From: Bacteroidota bacterium
GTDB lineage: Bacteria > Bacteroidota > Bacteroidia > UBA8524
Direction of reading: 5' to 3'
DNA length: 64,000 nucleotides
Assembly: GCA_008933805.1 (NCBI GenBank)
Contig: WBUH01000003.1
Location: 124,001 to 188,000, forward strand
Shown here: piece by piece, positions 42,649 to 51,047 of the stretch
Numbering within the stretch: position 1 is the stretch's first letter
Layout: the number at the start of each line of letters is the position of its first letter
Notes under the pieces: model-generated
What the model was told of the DNA's origin: nothing
Seen by the model: the letters and a program-made list of their open reading frames with translations, nothing else
Database searches by the model: none
Made by a program: the position numbers and the translations under genes

Positions 42649-43113
42649 TTATTTCACAGTTATAAAAGTCATGTTCGCAGTTTCGCGTTTACCCTCATCA
42701 GTCTCAAACTTGGTTTCAACTCGCAATGTATCCGCAGTTAGTTTAAGGATTTTTAAAGTATCGGTTGATTCTGACACTATCGCTGTTTCATTGTTAATGA
42801 ATGACCATGCTGAAGTTTCGACTTGTGGGTCTGAGGGGTCACATTTTGTAGCACCTTCATCATCAATTACGGTGAAGTTGGTTTTAAAGGTCATAAAATC
42901 GTCTTTTTGGCAAGCTGGCAAAAAGCCAATGTAATCCATAGTACCTACTTTCATCGAGGTCATTCTCCAACTTTTTGCAGTTAAAAGTTGTGTTTTTGTG
43001 GGAGCCGGAGCCGGTGAAGGGGTTGGGTTTTCATCGGCATCTTTCTTACATGATGTTGCTGTTAAGGCAAGGGCAGCTACGGCTACCAACATTAGTTTGA
43101 TTTGATTTTTCAT
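42649..43113 (-). CDS. Lipocalin-like lipoprotein in the sigma/FecR operon
   Basis: A 154-residue lipoprotein: signal helix VAVAALALTATSC with Cys22 as the lipid-bearing residue, then a Pro/Ala linker (NPTPSPAPAPT). The domain KSWRMTSMKVG, ACQKDDFMTFKTNF, GATKCDPSDPQVETSAW resembles the lipocalin-like domain of many Bacteroidota lipoproteins (W at start, C-x-x-D-D, K-C-D-P-x-D-P). Two cysteines could form a disulfide. It sits between the sigma factor and fecR, an unusual place, so it may take part in the same signalling or uptake. ATG 43113 is required for the signal peptide. Confidence 0.85.
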   Translation of the reverse strand: MKNQIKLMLVAVAALALTATSCKKDADENPTPSPAPAPTKTQLLTAKSWRMTSMKVGTMDYIGFLPACQKDDFMTFKTNFTVIDDEGATKCDPSDPQVETSAWSFINNETAIVSESTDTLKILKLTADTLRVETKFETDEGKRETANMTFITVK

Positions 43114-43172
43114 AGTTTTAGTTTGTAAGCAGATTAATTGTTGTTTTCTAATAGTTTGTTTGGTGTTTGAAA

Positions 43173-43301
43173 TTAGTTGTTTGTTCCTTGTTCGGTTGGT
43201 TGAACTTCGTCGCAGTCGCCACCGGTGCATGAGCTAAACATTGTGATTGCAAATGCGGCAATTAGAGCGGCTAACATAACTTTGGTTTTCATAGTTTTCA
43301 T
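43173..43301 (-). CDS. 42-residue lipoprotein precursor
   Basis: A very small gene: residues 1-24 are a signal peptide (MKTMKTKVMLAALIAAFAIT) ending with the lipobox MFSSC, and the mature part is only 18 residues, C-T-G-G-D-C-D-E followed by an acidic/Gln tail. A second start at 43292 would shorten the signal by three residues. It lies between the ECF sigma gene and the lipocalin-like lipoprotein gene. Two ATG starts, a full lipobox and correct strand support it as real. Role unknown; a lipopeptide ligand, or a decoy for the operon's receptor, is conceivable. Confidence 0.65.
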   Translation of the reverse strand: MKTMKTKVMLAALIAAFAITMFSSCTGGDCDEVQPTEQGTNN

Positions 43302-43412
43302 TTGTTTATTGTTTTTATAGTTTGTGTTTACATAAGCATATACACAAACACCCCCACCTACCCCCAAGGCTGGTAAGAAAAAAATTTAAGAAATTTTATA
43401 ATTAATTGATTA

Positions 43413-44021
43413 TCAATTAAAAAAGATAAGAAACAAAGGAAAGTATTCTTTCAATTCCACTTTTAGCACTTTAAGGGCACGACCAATTTGATTCTCTACA
43501 GTTTTTGGTGCAATATCCAGTGCTTCGGCAATTTCTTTATAGCTCAACCCCTCGTGGCGGCTAAGCTGAAAGATAATTCGGCATTGCTCCGGCAATTTAT
43601 CAATGGCTTGTTCAATAGCGCGGTGCATCTCTTTAAAGTTAACCGCAGCCTCGGTGCGGCTATCAGCAACTAATTGCTCCTGCCAAATCTCATCATCGTC
43701 GATAGAGTGGGTTTTCTTTTTGGCCTTGATATGATTAAGGCATCGGTTGCGTACCGCCGTTATCAGATAGTTTTTAAAAGACGCATCGGGATTAACATTG
43801 CTACGCTTTTCCCAAATGTTTACAAAGGCATCCTGAACCAGCTCTTCGGCTTGTTCCAAGTCATCCAACATGTATTGGGCTACCTTGCGCAGCATTTGGT
43901 AATACCGCTTAAAAAGGGTTTCAAAGGCCTTCTCGTTGCCATTTATAAACTGCTCTACTAAAGCCTTATCGTTTACTTGCGCGGTTAATGTTGATGCACT
44001 TGCCTCTTGCATGAAATGCAA
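43413..44021 (-). CDS. ECF RNA polymerase sigma factor (Bacteroides expansion family)
   Basis: A 202-residue ECF sigma factor of the TIGR02985 type. Region 2 is FINGNEKAFETLFKRYYQML, EQAEELVQDAFVNIWEKRS, NYLITAVRNRCLNHIKAK; region 4 is IDKLPEQCRIIFQLSRHEGL, SYKEIAEALDIAPKTVENQI, GRALKVLK. It should be held by the FecR protein of the same operon and released upon ligand binding by the receptor, then raise expression of the receptor and lipoproteins. The start may be 44021 or the ATG at 44012. It is the first gene of the operon. Confidence 0.93.
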   Translation of the reverse strand: MHFMQEASASTLTAQVNDKALVEQFINGNEKAFETLFKRYYQMLRKVAQYMLDDLEQAEELVQDAFVNIWEKRSNVNPDASFKNYLITAVRNRCLNHIKAKKKTHSIDDDEIWQEQLVADSRTEAAVNFKEMHRAIEQAIDKLPEQCRIIFQLSRHEGLSYKEIAEALDIAPKTVENQIGRALKVLKVELKEYFPLFLIFFN

Positions 44022-44080
44022 ATATCACTTATTTGTTACTGACTACAAAGTATTTGAAAACGCTGCTGTATGCACATTTA

Positions 44081-44533
44081 TTATTTTTTGGCTTTGTCTT
44101 TTCCTTCCTTGGTCATGGCAAAACTGCGTGTCATGGTTTTAATGTGTTGCACTTTACGAAACCTGAGTGCCGACCAATCTTCATCTACAGCCACCATCCT
44201 AACCCCTTCAAAGCCTTGTTTCCCAACCAACTGCCAACCGTTATCGCGGTTAAACTCACACTTATACCGTTTTGAAGTACCCTTGGGGTACACAAACCAC
44301 ACTACCCCATCACCTTCTATTTTGGGTAATATCGTTTGGGCAACTTCGTCTACTTCACTCTGTTTGGTACAAAAGGCCATCAAAAACTGCACTGACTTTG
44401 CCTTAGCTGCATCAGTAATTACGTCGGCTGTAATCCCGAAATCGGTAATCAGGTATTGCAAATCTTCGGGCAGGCTTATTATTACTACCTCGCTTTGAGC
44501 CTTATAATTCAGCTTTTTCAGTAAGGGTGTCAT
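44081..44533 (-). CDS. Conserved hypothetical protein (DUF3052-like)
   Basis: A 150-residue soluble protein: MTPLLKKLNYKAQSEVVIIS at the start, a middle strand VWFVYPKGTSKRYKCEFNRD, and WSALRFRKVQHIKTMTR near a basic C-terminus. It resembles DUF3052-like proteins (WFVYPK, W-S-A-L-R-F-R), known from several bacterial phyla and of unknown function. The family match rests on memory of motifs only. It precedes the sigma gene by 59 bases on the same strand but is probably a separate unit. Confidence 0.68.
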   Translation of the reverse strand: MTPLLKKLNYKAQSEVVIISLPEDLQYLITDFGITADVITDAAKAKSVQFLMAFCTKQSEVDEVAQTILPKIEGDGVVWFVYPKGTSKRYKCEFNRDNGWQLVGKQGFEGVRMVAVDEDWSALRFRKVQHIKTMTRSFAMTKEGKDKAKK

Positions 44534-44564
44534 AGGTTGTAATTTTGTAACATTACAAAGCTAA

Positions 44565-45236
44565 TTAGTCAGGTTTCTTTTCCCGCATTGGGCGCCAAAA
44601 AATACCACCTACATTGCGCGCCCACATTTCCAAGATCTTATTCATTTTTACACATTCGCTAAATTGAGGAAGAGCTGAAGGAGAATGATAATAGTAAAAC
44701 CTGTACTTGCTAGGGGTAGCATATTCAACTGAGTATATTGTTCCGTCTGATATGCCCACATTTTCCATGCCTTTAATCTCGTCATTAGAAGGGAGGGTCA
44801 GTAAGCCTTCTTTATTCATACTATCCAGCAACATATTCCAATCACATTTAGGTTTCACCGAGTATAGCTGTACACTGTCAACTATATACCGGTAAAATTT
44901 AAAATTATTTAATGACTCATCATGCCCCCAGATATTGTACTGCATACACTGCCAGTTATTCTCCGCTTTTTTTAAGGTATATAATATGGCTGGCTGAGCA
45001 ATTGTAATTTCACTCCACAACCTCAACTCAAAACTATCAACCCCGTCCTCCAACCTTGTAAGGGATAATTGTTCGCTTACCATATTTTTATAGCGGTAGT
45101 AAAAATGGAGACTGTCCGCGCCTCTTGGTTTGGGAAGTTCATAGATAAATGTTTTTTCTTCTTTAGATTTTGCTGGATCACAAGCCCAAAAACTAAGGAG
45201 TAGAGTGAAAAGTACAAGATGTACATTTTTGTTCAT
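44565..45236 (-). CDS. Hypothetical lipoprotein
   Basis: A 223-residue protein with signal helix NVHLVLFTLLLSFWAC and Cys19 as probable lipid site. The mature part is rich in aromatic residues (FYYRYKNMV, KYRFYYYHSPSALPQFSECV) and has Asp/Ser strands (RGADSLHFYYRYK). I do not recognise a family. The small membrane protein gene upstream on the same strand is 19 bases away, so both are probably co-transcribed. Nothing points to a substrate. Confidence 0.72.
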   Translation of the reverse strand: MNKNVHLVLFTLLLSFWACDPAKSKEEKTFIYELPKPRGADSLHFYYRYKNMVSEQLSLTRLEDGVDSFELRLWSEITIAQPAILYTLKKAENNWQCMQYNIWGHDESLNNFKFYRYIVDSVQLYSVKPKCDWNMLLDSMNKEGLLTLPSNDEIKGMENVGISDGTIYSVEYATPSKYRFYYYHSPSALPQFSECVKMNKILEMWARNVGGIFWRPMREKKPD

Positions 45237-45255
45237 CAGATAAAACGGCTTTTAT

Positions 45256-45567
45256 CTAATACGTATCGGCTATGGTAAAAAGTACTACGATAATGAATAT
45301 TAAAAAGATATTGAACAGCGTAAGTACGAAGAAAAACAACTTATTGTGGGTTTCCTTCAGCATAATGCACAGTACTAGGGGAGCAATTGTAAATATCAGT
45401 GTTACCAACCCTATTTGGTACAGAAAGGCTACTTCGGGCTCATACATGTTATCGCTTTCGCTAAATGCATTAAACCCCAAGTGTGAAAACAATATCCATG
45501 TGGTAATAAGTAGAACGCACAAAACAAGGTTCACCAGTTTCAGAAACACGTATAAACTTTTACCCAT
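45256..45567 (-). CDS. Small membrane protein
   Basis: A 103-residue protein with three hydrophobic segments: about residues 5-25 (FLKLVNLVLCVLLITTWILF), 46-68 and 77-100 (FFFVLTLFNIFLIFIIVVLF). ATG 45567 (MGKSLYVFLKL) is preferred to the GTG at 45624. No family is recognised. It probably forms an operon with the lipoprotein gene 19 bases downstream. Function unknown. Confidence 0.62.
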   Translation of the reverse strand: MGKSLYVFLKLVNLVLCVLLITTWILFSHLGFNAFSESDNMYEPEVAFLYQIGLVTLIFTIAPLVLCIMLKETHNKLFFFVLTLFNIFLIFIIVVLFTIADTY

Positions 45568-45696
45568 ATAATGAAGCGAATTTATTGCACCCGACGCATG
45601 CCACCAAATAAAAACATTACGCACATTGTGTAATTGAATGCACGATGCTAAGTATTTGAAACAGTTGTTTAAGCATTATGGGTAGGTGAGAATGTC

Positions 45697-46221
45697 TTAT
45701 ACTTCTTTGGCCGGAACTCCTATTAGTGTTACATTATCGCCACAATTTTTTACAACCAATGCCATTGCGCCAATCTTTACATTACTTCCAATTGTTATTG
45801 GCCCCAAAACCACTGCATTGGCTCCCATTGAGCAATTATCTCCCAAAACTATTTGCCGGGGTTTAACTTCAGTTTTTGCACCAATTACATTTCCACCAGT
45901 GAGAGTAAGGTTTTTACCAATTAGCGATTTGCCTGATACAACTACCCCCATCGAGCAGTGAAGAATATTAATACCGGGGCCTATTTCTGCCTCATAATGT
46001 ATATCAATATTTGAGTAAGCCTGCCAAATATTGAACAATGGTATCAGAGGTATACGGATTATACGGTACGTTTTCCCAAAAAACAAAAATAGACTTCTAT
46101 CCAACCGATATGAGAAGATACCACAAAAACTACGGTTAAGCCATATAAAAGCAACGCGTAATTTTTTTTTACCTGCCATTCTTTTAACATCACCTGCAAA
46201 AAAACGTAGTTGAGTTAACAT
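45697..46221 (-). CDS. Hexapeptide-repeat (LbH) acyltransferase, serine-acetyltransferase-like
   Basis: A 174-residue protein with an N-terminal helical part (about 1-75) and a left-handed beta-helix: IHYEAEIGPGINILHCSMG, VVVSGKSLIGKNLTLTGGNV, GDNCSMGANAVVLGPITIGS, NVKIGAMALVVKNC, VTLIGVPAKEV. The HYEAEIG and G-V-P-A ends match CysE-related and capsule O-acetyltransferases. The CysE active-site H-x-x-x-x-x-x-x-H signature (H-H-T-x-x-x-x-x-G) is only partly kept (LHCSMGV), so the acceptor may be a sugar or other alcohol rather than serine. It has no sugar genes beside it. Confidence 0.82.
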   Translation of the reverse strand: MLTQLRFFAGDVKRMAGKKKLRVAFIWLNRSFCGIFSYRLDRSLFLFFGKTYRIIRIPLIPLFNIWQAYSNIDIHYEAEIGPGINILHCSMGVVVSGKSLIGKNLTLTGGNVIGAKTEVKPRQIVLGDNCSMGANAVVLGPITIGSNVKIGAMALVVKNCGDNVTLIGVPAKEV

Positions 46222-46283
46222 ATAAAATTTGACTTTACCAGAGTTAGAGGACGAAAATAGTCACAAAAGAACCATAATAAAAA

Positions 46284-46316
46284 CACCCCCTTTACTGATA
46301 AACAACAAAGAGGGTG
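46284..46316 (-). terminator. Terminator of alanine dehydrogenase gene
   Basis: CACCCCCTTT (46284-46293) and AAAGAGGGTG (46307-46316) pair over 10 positions with one G-U wobble in the minus-strand RNA; TTTTTATTAT follows on that strand. It begins 24 bases after the ald stop. Confidence 0.75.
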
Positions 46317-46339
46317 CGTGTATAGTTTGCTAAAAGTAA

Positions 46340-47467
46340 TTAGGCAGTTTGTGAGCCTAATACTTCATCAACATTATTCATAGGAAGGTTAAAGGCGTCA
46401 GCCACACCTTGGTAAACCACTTTACCGTTTACCACGTTCAAACCAAGTTTCAATTCTTCGTTATCACGGCAGGCAGCAACCCATCCTTTGTTTGCCAACT
46501 GTATTGCGTATGGCAAGGTAGCGTTGGTAAGTGCAAGTGTGCTGGTATAAGGCACAGCACCGGGCATATTTGCTACACAGTAGTGTACGATATCATCAAT
46601 GATATAAGTAGGATCTTCGTGTGTAGTTGGCTTACAAGTTTCGATACAACCACCTTGGTCTACAGCAACGTCAACCAACACAGTACCCGGCTTCATCATT
46701 TTCAACATATCACGGGTGATAAGGTGTGGAGCTTTAGCACCGGGTATCAATACAGCACCGATGATAAGGTCGGCACGTTGAATCATAGCACGGATGTTAT
46801 ACTCGTTGCTCATCATGGTATCCACGTTAGCAGGCATAATATCATCCAACTGACGAAGGCGTGGCAACGATACATCCATAATGGTTACGTGTGCGCCCAA
46901 ACCGGCAGCCATTTTAGCAGCTTGTGTACCTACAATACCACCGCCAAGTACAAGTACTTCAGCAGGTTTAACACCGGGAACACCGCCCAACAAAATACCA
47001 CGACCTTTCAAAGGTTTTTCAAGGTATTTAGCTCCTTCTTGGATTGACATACGACCGGCTACTTCGCTCATAGGAACTAGCAAAGGCAAGCTACGGTCTT
47101 TTTTCTCAACTGTTTCATACGCCAAACAAACCGCACCGCTTTCAATCATTGCGTGGGTTAGAGGCTCGTATGAAGCAAAGTGGAAGTATGTGAATACCAG
47201 TTGGTTTTTCTTTATAAGTTTATATTCTGATTGGATAGGTTCTTTTACCTTGATAATCATTTCAGCAATGCCGTACACTTCTTCAATAGTAGGAAGCATT
47301 TTAGCACCGGCACTTGAGTAATCCTCATCAGCAAAGCCGCTGCCAACACCGGCAGTTGATTGCACATACACGGTGTGGCCGTGTTTCATAAGTTCTTTAA
47401 CGCCCGCGGGGGTAACTGCCACACGGTTTTCGTTGTTTTTTATCTCTTTAGGAACTCCTATTATCAT
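46340..47467 (-). CDS. ald: Alanine dehydrogenase
   Basis: A 375-residue cytosolic NAD-dependent enzyme that interconverts alanine and pyruvate plus ammonia. MIIGVPKEIKNNENRVAVTP, IIKVKEP (catalytic Lys), FTYFHFASYEPLT (catalytic His), VLVLGGGIVGTQAAKMAAGL (dinucleotide fold) and the terminal VNGKVVYQGVADAFNLP are all as in Ald. Length is normal. It has its own -7 element and terminator, so is monocistronic. It may be used for growth on amino acids or redox balance. Confidence 0.96.
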   Translation of the reverse strand: MIIGVPKEIKNNENRVAVTPAGVKELMKHGHTVYVQSTAGVGSGFADEDYSSAGAKMLPTIEEVYGIAEMIIKVKEPIQSEYKLIKKNQLVFTYFHFASYEPLTHAMIESGAVCLAYETVEKKDRSLPLLVPMSEVAGRMSIQEGAKYLEKPLKGRGILLGGVPGVKPAEVLVLGGGIVGTQAAKMAAGLGAHVTIMDVSLPRLRQLDDIMPANVDTMMSNEYNIRAMIQRADLIIGAVLIPGAKAPHLITRDMLKMMKPGTVLVDVAVDQGGCIETCKPTTHEDPTYIIDDIVHYCVANMPGAVPYTSTLALTNATLPYAIQLANKGWVAACRDNEELKLGLNVVNGKVVYQGVADAFNLPMNNVDEVLGSQTA

Positions 47468-47486
47468 GATATGAATTTTTGGTGCG

Positions 47487-47494
47487 CAAAAATA
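47487..47494 (-). promoter_or_regulatory. -7 element of ald
   Basis: On the minus strand TATTTTTG fits TAnnTTTG and stands 19 bases before the ATG, leaving a short leader. No clear -33 TTG is visible at the usual distance. Confidence 0.45.
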
Positions 47495-47664
47495 GGCTTT
47501 TATTTGAGTTGAAAAGCTAAAGTTTTACGCTAAAATTTTTGGTATAAGCAGGTTGACTTCTAACAATCCTTAACGCAATCCAACAGCGTGTTTATCATTA
47601 AGAACTATATAATTGTAACTTCGGTTTTGAACCTTCTACTTTTTGGTGTGTACAGCCTTTTGAA

Positions 47665-48765
47665 ATGAAATTTTTTGCAATACTTATTCTGGCGCTTTTG
47701 GCAACAACGCAAGTGCTTTGGGGCCAAAGCGGGGGTCGTGAATCGCTTGAGCAAACCTACAATGCCCAACGTGCCGCAACCTTGATGGCTACCCATTACA
47801 ATGCTGCTACGTTGCAAACCCTGCAAAAACAGGTGGATGTTTGGGCTAAATTATGTCTGTTAGAAAGCCACAATGCGGAAAACTGGTTTAACTACTACAT
47901 GATTGTACGCCAATACCAACTGCAAAGCAATAAAGGCATTATTAGCAACGAAGGAGATAAATCACTTACCACCATTGCTGCTAAAATGGATAGTGCCATC
48001 ACGCAGAAGAGTTTTGAAACTTACATGGTAAACTATTTTGAAGCCCCTACCTATGAAAAAGCCACTCAGTATCTTACCGATGCTGAAAAGATAAGCCCTC
48101 AACACCCCATTATTTTACCTGAATTGGTAAAATATTACCACCACACGGGCAATTACACCCAACGCAACTTACTGCTGCAAAAACTACCGCAAATAGCCCC
48201 AAAAACAGGTTTGTATGCTTTGAGCAAAGCAATGGCTGACAACTTGCCTGACAGCAGTTGTGTAATAACGAACGGGGAATACGACACGTATGCTTTGTGG
48301 TTGGCTGCCTTAAATGCAGGCAAGCACATCACTGTGTATAGCTTGAAGTTTGAAGGCACTGAAAAAGGTCATTCAAACAACACAACTCCCAACGCCTCGG
48401 CATTACAAAAAGTTCTTACCACGATACCCAAAAATAAGAGCGTGTATATTTCCCTCACTGTTAATCCAGATTATTACAGCACAATACTGCCCCAACTGTA
48501 CAACATGGGTGTGTGTTATCAATATTCAGCATCAGCGGTGGATAATATCCCGTTCTTAAACAATACTCTCGTTGAAAAACAACCCGTAAGCCCCTACCCT
48601 TCAACGGGTACAGAAGTACTTAAAAACCTGATGCCGGGTTACATTGTTTTGTACCGCCATTATAAAACTACTGATACCACCAAAGCAGCGCAAACAAAAC
48701 AAGCAGCAAAGGATTTTGCCCAACAACTGGGCTTTTGGAACAACTATCAATCTTACTTTAACTAA
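47665..48765 (+). CDS. Secreted TPR-like protein upstream of a sigma factor
   Basis: A 366-residue exported protein: signal peptide 1-20 (ending LWGQ), then helical repeats (AENWFNYYMIVRQYQLQ, KATQYLTDAEKISPQHP, LPELVKYYHHTGNYTQRNLL) of TPR shape, and a C-terminal alpha/beta-like part with NKSVYISLTVNPDYYSTILP. Its stop is 4 bases before the sigma-factor ATG, so it is translated from the same message, although no link between the two functions is known. A role as sensor or as target of the sigma system is possible. Confidence 0.78.
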   Translation: MKFFAILILALLATTQVLWGQSGGRESLEQTYNAQRAATLMATHYNAATLQTLQKQVDVWAKLCLLESHNAENWFNYYMIVRQYQLQSNKGIISNEGDKSLTTIAAKMDSAITQKSFETYMVNYFEAPTYEKATQYLTDAEKISPQHPIILPELVKYYHHTGNYTQRNLLLQKLPQIAPKTGLYALSKAMADNLPDSSCVITNGEYDTYALWLAALNAGKHITVYSLKFEGTEKGHSNNTTPNASALQKVLTTIPKNKSVYISLTVNPDYYSTILPQLYNMGVCYQYSASAVDNIPFLNNTLVEKQPVSPYPSTGTEVLKNLMPGYIVLYRHYKTTDTTKAAQTKQAAKDFAQQLGFWNNYQSYFN

Positions 48766-48769
48766 ACGG

Positions 48770-49363
48770 ATGCAGTTGTTCAAAGCTTCGCTTGCAAAAA
48801 ATACCGATGAAGAACTGATGCAAAAAGCAACGGCGGGCAACTCGCGTGCTTTTGAAGAATTGTATAACCGCTATGCAACAAAACTGCTGGGCTATTTTAC
48901 CCGAATGCTTTGGAAGGATAAGGAACTGGCAGAGGATTGCCTGCACAAACTGTTTTTAAACATTATTGAAAAACCTGAACTGTTTAACCCCTCGCGAAGC
49001 TTTAAAACGTGGTTGTACAGTTCGGCACACAACCTATGCAAAAATGAATACCGGCGTATGAAACACCAATCGCCCGATGATGGCATTATACAGCAACCTG
49101 CGGCAAACGAGCCTGCTTTACCCGCAATACAGGAACATTTATTTGATAACAAGCAGTTTTTAGTCGCCCTTGAAACGGAACTAGAACAACTGGGCGAAAA
49201 CCACCGCCAAACCTTTCAACTAAGGTATTTTGACCATTTAAGTTTGAAAGAAATAGCAGTGGTAATGGAATGCTCGGAAGGAACGGTGAAATCAAGACTG
49301 TTTTATGCCCTAAAAGCTTTGTCGCAAAAATTAACCCCTTTTAAAAACCTCTTACAGCAATGA
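48770..49363 (+). CDS. ECF RNA polymerase sigma factor
   Basis: A 197-residue ECF sigma factor. Region 2: AFEELYNRYATKLLGYFTRM, KELAEDCLHKLFLNIIEKPE, FKTWLYSSAHNLCKNEYRRM; region 4: QTFQLRYFDHLSLKEIAVVM and ECSEGTVKSRLFYALKAL. ATG 48770 gives the normal family start (LFKASLAKNTDEELMQKATA); longer readings upstream run inside the previous gene. It overlaps the putative anti-sigma gene by 4 bases (ATGA), the usual coupling of a sigma factor and its regulator. It is not of the FecR-linked family. Confidence 0.92.
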   Translation: MQLFKASLAKNTDEELMQKATAGNSRAFEELYNRYATKLLGYFTRMLWKDKELAEDCLHKLFLNIIEKPELFNPSRSFKTWLYSSAHNLCKNEYRRMKHQSPDDGIIQQPAANEPALPAIQEHLFDNKQFLVALETELEQLGENHRQTFQLRYFDHLSLKEIAVVMECSEGTVKSRLFYALKALSQKLTPFKNLLQQ

Positions 49364-49938
49364 AATATCCTGACTTTATAGAGCAATTAATCCTTGAAAA
49401 AAGCTATGCCCAACTATCGGCTGAGGAGAAGGCACAAGTGGCTGAATGGATAGCTACGGAGGCTGAGTACACCAACATTCGCAGCTTGTTAACTACCCTT
49501 GAAGGAGCGGTGGAATCAGCGATGGAAAACCCTGTGCCCAACCGTGTGAAACAGCAATTAACTCAGGCATTTGAACAAAAGCACAACAAGCAGTCCCAGA
49601 AGGGGTTGATTATATTTAAAAAGTATGCCGTGCCTTTATCCATCGCTGCCTCGTTACTAATCATAGCAACGGTAGCAGGCGTGTTGCTCACCTCTGCCCC
49701 GCCTACTGTAGTGGCTGAAAATAAGACTACTCCAACACCATCGACTGAAACACCTGTTACGCCCCCAACGGTTAACGAGAATCCTATTCAGAAAATAGAA
49801 GAAGTAACGCCAACAAACATTATCCCTGATAATACTGAAACACCACATACTATTGAGCATACTCCTGAACCCCAATCTCAAACGGTAACAGCAGCCAACA
49901 ACCCTGATTTGGTGAATATGACAGTGATTGTTTTTTAA
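49360..49938 (+). CDS. Putative single-pass anti-sigma factor
   Basis: A 192-residue membrane protein: cytosolic N-terminal part (about 1-85) with ILEKSYAQLSAEEKAQVAEW, one helix at about 88-110 (AVPLSIAASLLIIATVAGVL), and a periplasmic tail rich in Pro, Thr and Glu (TPTPSTETPVTPPTVNENP). The layout and the 4-base overlap with the sigma gene mark it as the likely anti-sigma factor; there is no visible zinc-binding H-x-x-x-C-x-x-C motif. The disordered tail could be the site of regulated proteolysis. That is inference. Confidence 0.8.
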   Translation: MKYPDFIEQLILEKSYAQLSAEEKAQVAEWIATEAEYTNIRSLLTTLEGAVESAMENPVPNRVKQQLTQAFEQKHNKQSQKGLIIFKKYAVPLSIAASLLIIATVAGVLLTSAPPTVVAENKTTPTPSTETPVTPPTVNENPIQKIEEVTPTNIIPDNTETPHTIEHTPEPQSQTVTAANNPDLVNMTVIVF

Positions 49939-49992
49939 TCCCTGATTGAACCAAAGTGCTTTGTCGGTGTACAGCCATAAAAACAAAGCACC

Positions 49993-51030
49993 ATGAAAAA
50001 AGTAATTTCGGTTTTTACATTTATCATTCTTGCGCTGTCAGGCCAAGCCCAACACGCGGGTAACTCATTGTACAACGGCAGTAATAGTTCGCCGCAACTT
50101 ATCCCCTATAATCACCCTACAGGCGTTAACTTAAACATAAGCAATCACGGCCAAAGCTATGGCAACATGGTTTCGTTAAAGGCCGATGTGATGGTAAACG
50201 TACTTCCTTCGGCTTACATTATTATTTTGAGTGCTGAGCAAGTAAACGAGTCGTTTGAAATGGCTGACTCTATGCTAAATACCCGTTTTAGAAAACTCAA
50301 ACAAGGCTTACGTCGTTTGGGAGTTACCGAAGAGGATGTTCATATTGATTTCATCTCGTTAGTACCCCAATACGAAATTGAATTTTCTAAAAAAAAGCAC
50401 AGCATTACAGGCAATGAAATTGCTACAGGATATGAATTGAGAAAGAACATCCACGTACGTGTGGAAAATACCGCACTGGTTGACGGTATCATTGTTGCAG
50501 CGGCTGAAGCCGAGATATACGACCTTGTGAAGGTGGATTACGTGATTGAGAACATGGAGCAGATATACCAACAGTTACGGTTAAAGGCCATAGAGATAGT
50601 GAAAATGAAAATGCAGCCTTATGCCGAAACGGGTATAAAACTAAAACAACTGGATTTGGGCGAAACCCGCGGCAGTGTTTATCCTGCTGAACGCTATGCA
50701 AGCTATACCGCCTATAAATCAGGTACGCCCGCACACTTTACCCGCACGGATAAAAAAGATGTGGTGCAGGTGAATTACGCGGATAAAAAGAGTACGGTAT
50801 ATTATGAAAAAGTACCCTTTGGGCAATTTGACCATGTGATAAACCCCACCACCAATGAGCCTGCCGTTCAGTTTTATTTTAGCTTGCAGGTAAACTATAA
50901 AATAGTTGACGAGGAGGCTGAGCAACGCCAGAAAGAAGACCGTGATTTTGAACTACGCCGCCGCGAAATTGATTTGATTAATCTCAAAAATCCGCCTTGC
51001 GAAGACAAAACTCCGATAAAAAAGAAGTAA
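49993..51030 (+). CDS. SIMPL (DUF541) domain protein
   Basis: A 345-residue exported protein with signal peptide 1-19 (ending SGQAQ). The SIMPL domain covers about residues 55-225: VSLKADVMVNVLPSAYIIIL, SMLNTRFRKLKQGLRRLGVT, DVHIDFISLVPQY, ATGYELRKNIHVRVENTALV, AEIYDLVKVDYVI. An extension of about 110 residues with a charged end follows, longer than usual. Such proteins are periplasmic or surface-bound and of unclear function. It lies 54 bases after the anti-sigma gene and probably belongs to the same operon. Confidence 0.87.
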   Translation: MKKVISVFTFIILALSGQAQHAGNSLYNGSNSSPQLIPYNHPTGVNLNISNHGQSYGNMVSLKADVMVNVLPSAYIIILSAEQVNESFEMADSMLNTRFRKLKQGLRRLGVTEEDVHIDFISLVPQYEIEFSKKKHSITGNEIATGYELRKNIHVRVENTALVDGIIVAAAEAEIYDLVKVDYVIENMEQIYQQLRLKAIEIVKMKMQPYAETGIKLKQLDLGETRGSVYPAERYASYTAYKSGTPAHFTRTDKKDVVQVNYADKKSTVYYEKVPFGQFDHVINPTTNEPAVQFYFSLQVNYKIVDEEAEQRQKEDRDFELRRREIDLINLKNPPCEDKTPIKKK

Positions 51031-51047
51031 GACCTATCATTTTGCTA

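Noticed and set aside
45601-45696. Possible small gene between the membrane protein and the hexapeptide acyltransferase
   Set aside because: The 129-base gap contains no start-stop frame with gene-like composition on either strand beyond an alternative GTG start for the membrane protein.
47640-47665. TACTTTTTG before the secreted TPR-like gene as a -7 element
   Set aside because: One base too long for TAnnTTTG and no -33 partner at the right distance; left unassigned.
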